DNA of 7,342 nucleotides. It comes from Saprospiraceae bacterium (GTDB taxonomy: Bacteria > Bacteroidota > Bacteroidia > Chitinophagales > Saprospiraceae). How positions within the stretch are numbered: position 1 is the stretch's first letter; every line of letters begins with the position of its first letter. The DNA lies in the NCBI GenBank assembly GCA_020849825.1, contig JADZFP010000058.1, positions 1 to 7,342 of the forward strand. Direction: 5' to 3'. The notes under the pieces are model-generated. The model was not told where the DNA came from. It saw only the letters and a list, made by a program, of their open reading frames with translations, and made no database searches. This document shows positions 4,403 through 7,342 of the stretch, in pieces. The translations under genes and the position numbers were made by a program.

Positions 4403-7342
4403 ATGAAGAAAAGACTACCACTGTTTTTACTCCTGCTCTTAGCAGCCGGCCTGCTTGGCGCGCAAACCTCCCAACAAGACACGGTACGGACTTATCCGCC
4501 AATGGTGTCGTACGGGCAATTGCTGGGCGCGATTCCGCCAGTGCGCAATTTGCAGCCCTTGCCGCCTGATCCGGCCGAAGCTCACCCCGATAAGGTGTGG
4601 CACAAGGTCAATTATTTTGAAAACAATGCCCTGAACAACCCCAACCCGCAACCGCGGGGCGGCGACCCGCTGGTGGGGCAATCGGCCGAAAGGGGATTGA
4701 GCGCGGGCCCGCAACTGAACATGCTGGTGAGCCGGGAAGGCATGCGCTCCGACATTACCCCGGCCGACCCCAACGGCGACATTGGTAAAAACCATTACGT
4801 ACAAATGGTCAATGCGCCCGGCGGCGCCCTGTTTCAGGTTTTTGACAAACAGGGAAATTCGGTGTACGGCCCTGCCGCTACGCAAACCATCTGGTCGCAG
4901 GTCAGTTCCGGCAGTTTCAACGATCCGATTATCCAGTACGACCCCGGCGCCGAGCGCTGGGTGATGATGGAGTTGAAAGGAGGAATCGGCACGAATGAGC
5001 TGCTGATCGCCATTTCGGATACCGACGACCCTACGGGTTCCTGGAAGGCGTATATTTTTCAAACCCTGGGCTTCCCGGATTACCCCAAATTGTACGTCTG
5101 GCCCGACGCTTACTACGTCACAGTCAATGAGTTGTACAACGGCAACAAATGCTCCGGCTACGCGCTCGAACGCGAGGCCCTGCTGGCTGGCGATGACGAA
5201 TTCAAAATTTATCGTTTCGAATTGCCCAACTACCAGGGCGTGGTGTTCCAGCCGGGCACCGGCGCCGATTGGGAGGGTGGTCCGCCGCCTCCGCCGGGCA
5301 GCCCGGGCTATATTTTCCGGATGTACGACGATGCCTGGAACGGCGGATTGGATCAGTTGCAGATCTGGGAAATACACGTTGACTGGCAGAACGAAGACGA
5401 AAGTTACAGTGAAGGCCCACAAGCTTTGTACCCCGCGCCTTTTGAATCCACGGTTTGTTTCGGATTCAACGATTGCCTCGAACAGCCCAATGCCAATGCA
5501 CCGCGGCTTGCCGCACTCGAAAACATCATCATGCACCGGGCGCCATATCGGAATTTCGGCGACCACGAGTCGGTTGTTTTTAACCACGTCGCGGATGTTT
5601 CCGGGCAAACGGGACTGGGCGGCGACGCGCAGGTACGCTGGTATGAATTGCGCAAAACAAACGATACCTGGCAAATTAACCAGCAGGGAACCTATGCCCC
5701 CGATCTGGCAACCAACCGATTCATGGGCACTATATCGCTCGACGCACAAGGCAATATCGGCCTGGGTTATTCCGTCGTAAGCAATCAGGTATTTCCCGGC
5801 CTGCGGCTCACCGGACGCCGGGCGGCCGATCCGGCCAACCTGATGGCTATTGAAGAATTTACACTTAAACCCGGCGCCACTAATCACACTTTGTCGACCC
5901 GCTGGGGCGATTACAGCAGTATGACGGTTGATCCGGTTGATGGCCTGACGTTTTGGTTTACCGGCGAATACCAACCAGCCAATGCCAGTTGGGGCACCTG
6001 GATCGCCGCGTTCAAGATCGGGCGCGACACATTTGATGTAACGCCGGAAATACTGGTCGCACCGCAGCCATCGGCCTTTCTCAGCGATGCGGAGAGTGTA
6101 AGTGTATCCATCCTCAATGGCGGAATCGAACCTGCATTCGGTGTCAACGTCACCCTGCGATTTGAAAACGGCACGGTCGTCACGGATCTCGTTGCTGACA
6201 CGATTTATCCGGGCCAAAGCCTCATTCATACTTTTTCGCAAACGGTTCCAATGGGGCAGGTGGGCAAAAACTATGCTTTTGAAATCATTACCCAATGGGG
6301 CGCTGATGTTTTTTTAGCGAATGACACCCTGCGTGCCTCGGTGCGAAAACTGACCAGCAACGACGCAGCAGTTGTAGGAAAGACCAACCTGCCGGGTCTG
6401 ATTTGTGGTACGGAACAAACAGTCGGCATCATCCTGCGCAATGCCTCCGGCATCCCCATGCAAAGCGCCGAAGTACACTGGCGACTCAACAACCAGGCGG
6501 CTCAGATCTATCCCTGGACCGGCAACCTTGCCCCTGGCGCGCAGGATACGATCTACGTCAACCTGACGGGTATTCTGAATGGCCTCAACGGCTTGCGCGC
6601 CATTGCCAAGCTGCCCAATGGTCAAAATGACCAGTTCGTTTTCAATGATACATTGATCGTCAAATTTTTCGGCAACCTGGACGGTACTTACCTCACCCTC
6701 GACGGACAAACCACATTTGGTATCCTGCACTGGGAACTTCGCAATCAGGGTAATCAAATCCTGCTTTCGGATGACTTGCCTCCCGGCCAAAGCCTTATTC
6801 AGATTTGCAGCGACGACAATACTTGTTACAAATTCATTTATAACTCCACGACTTTGGCCTGGCAGGGCAATCTTAAATTTCTGGACATTTACAACAATGT
6901 CCTTTTTGAAATAGGAAGCGCCGAAACTGGGAAGGATACCATCGTGTTTTGTACGCCTGAGCGGCAATTGAACGATGTGGGCGCGCTTTCTTTGCTGTCG
7001 CCGGTCTCTTCTCCCAACCTCTCCGCTGCCGAACCGGTTACCGTGCAGTTGCGAAACTTCGGCCTCGAACCACAAAATGCGATCGAACTTTCCTACCGGC
7101 TGAACGGCCAATCCTGGATAACGGAGCAATACCCGAACACGCTGGCGCCCGGCGCCACGACAACTTATACGTTTGCCACCCTGGCCGACGTCAGCAACCC
7201 GGACCTGAGTTATCTGATCGAGTTGAAGGCAACGGTTTCGGGCGATCAGAACACGGCCAACGATACCGTTTCCGCTACGGTTCGCCGCCGCTGGAACCGC
7301 GATCTGGCGGTCACCGGTCTGCGTATTACGGAAGGGTGCAGC
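4403..7342 (+). CDS. Large secreted protein: signal peptide, propeller-like domain, CARDB-like repeats (partial, C-terminus off window)
   Basis: The frame is open from the ATG at 4403 to the right edge (980 codons, no stop). Residues 1-20 form a signal peptide: MKKR, a leucine-rich core, then a likely cut at LLGA before QTSQQD. Residues about 117-545 look like a beta-propeller of a secreted bacterial family. Landmarks are DPNGDIGKNHYVQMVN (122-137), DPTGSW (209-214), PDYPKLYVWPDAYY (225-238), a PPPPPGSPG linker (294-302), IHVDW (324-328) and RWGDYSSMTVDPVDG (500-514). From about 546 there are CARDB-like immunoglobulin-fold repeats, three of which end in Asn-Asp-Thr at 640, 748 and 953. A fourth begins near 967. 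A segment of about 94 residues (760-853) with three cysteines sits between the second and third repeats. The protein is exported and probably large. A type IX secretion tail is a reasonable guess for the missing end but is not visible. No catalytic residues can be assigned, so its function is unknown. Confidence 0.88.
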   Translation, partial: MKKRLPLFLLLLLAAGLLGAQTSQQDTVRTYPPMVSYGQLLGAIPPVRNLQPLPPDPAEAHPDKVWHKVNYFENNALNNPNPQPRGGDPLVGQSAERGLSAGPQLNMLVSREGMRSDITPADPNGDIGKNHYVQMVNAPGGALFQVFDKQGNSVYGPAATQTIWSQVSSGSFNDPIIQYDPGAERWVMMELKGGIGTNELLIAISDTDDPTGSWKAYIFQTLGFPDYPKLYVWPDAYYVTVNELYNGNKCSGYALEREALLAGDDEFKIYRFELPNYQGVVFQPGTGADWEGGPPPPPGSPGYIFRMYDDAWNGGLDQLQIWEIHVDWQNEDESYSEGPQALYPAPFESTVCFGFNDCLEQPNANAPRLAALENIIMHRAPYRNFGDHESVVFNHVADVSGQTGLGGDAQVRWYELRKTNDTWQINQQGTYAPDLATNRFMGTISLDAQGNIGLGYSVVSNQVFPGLRLTGRRAADPANLMAIEEFTLKPGATNHTLSTRWGDYSSMTVDPVDGLTFWFTGEYQPANASWGTWIAAFKIGRDTFDVTPEILVAPQPSAFLSDAESVSVSILNGGIEPAFGVNVTLRFENGTVVTDLVADTIYPGQSLIHTFSQTVPMGQVGKNYAFEIITQWGADVFLANDTLRASVRKLTSNDAAVVGKTNLPGLICGTEQTVGIILRNASGIPMQSAEVHWRLNNQAAQIYPWTGNLAPGAQDTIYVNLTGILNGLNGLRAIAKLPNGQNDQFVFNDTLIVKFFGNLDGTYLTLDGQTTFGILHWELRNQGNQILLSDDLPPGQSLIQICSDDNTCYKFIYNSTTLAWQGNLKFLDIYNNVLFEIGSAETGKDTIVFCTPERQLNDVGALSLLSPVSSPNLSAAEPVTVQLRNFGLEPQNAIELSYRLNGQSWITEQYPNTLAPGATTTYTFATLADVSNPDLSYLIELKATVSGDQNTANDTVSATVRRRWNRDLAVTGLRITEGCS

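Noticed and set aside
4439..6295. Minus-strand open frame of 618 codons
   Set aside because: It lies antisense to the secreted-protein gene, which has a signal peptide, family motifs and a continuous frame to the window edge. The minus translation shows no domain and reflects codon bias on the coding strand.
6314..7129. Minus-strand open frame of 271 codons
   Set aside because: Antisense to the CARDB-like repeats of the same secreted protein, with no recognisable motif.

Overview
The window looks like a chromosomal segment of a Gram-negative Bacteroidota, most likely in or near the Saprospiria; the phylum is better supported than the class. The evidence is a promoter matching the Bacteroidota TAnnTTTG type, start codons without clear Shine-Dalgarno sequences, a KdsC-type phosphatase for LPS inner-core sugar synthesis, and a large secreted protein with CARDB-like repeats. 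Base composition is moderate and even. No RNA gene, insertion sequence, CRISPR array or phage gene was seen.

Layout. Positions 1-1715 (minus strand) hold most of a CbxX/CfxQ-type AAA+ ATPase, cut at its C-terminal end by the window edge. A divergent intergenic stretch (1716-1926) carries a good promoter for the rightward genes. These begin with an ISC-type [2Fe-2S] ferredoxin (1927-2268) and IscX (2336-2584), separated by a gap with a 7-bp microsatellite. Next come a KDO-8-phosphate phosphatase (2613-3197) and a UbiA-family membrane prenyltransferase (3296-4291). From 4403 to the right edge runs a secreted protein of at least 980 residues: signal peptide, propeller-like domain, then CARDB-like repeats. 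Its frame is open with no stop all the way to the edge.

How the genes fit together. The ferredoxin-IscX pair recalls the end of the proteobacterial isc operon, but the scaffold, desulfurase and chaperone genes are not next to it here. KdsC and the prenyltransferase both belong to envelope or lipid metabolism, and all four rightward genes from 1927 to 4291 may be co-transcribed. The large secreted protein is probably a separate unit.

Most of the window is ordinary housekeeping content. The least familiar item is the AAA+ protein, whose N-terminal half appears to contain two divergent copies of one domain in front of the ATPase core. No convincing new multi-gene system was found.
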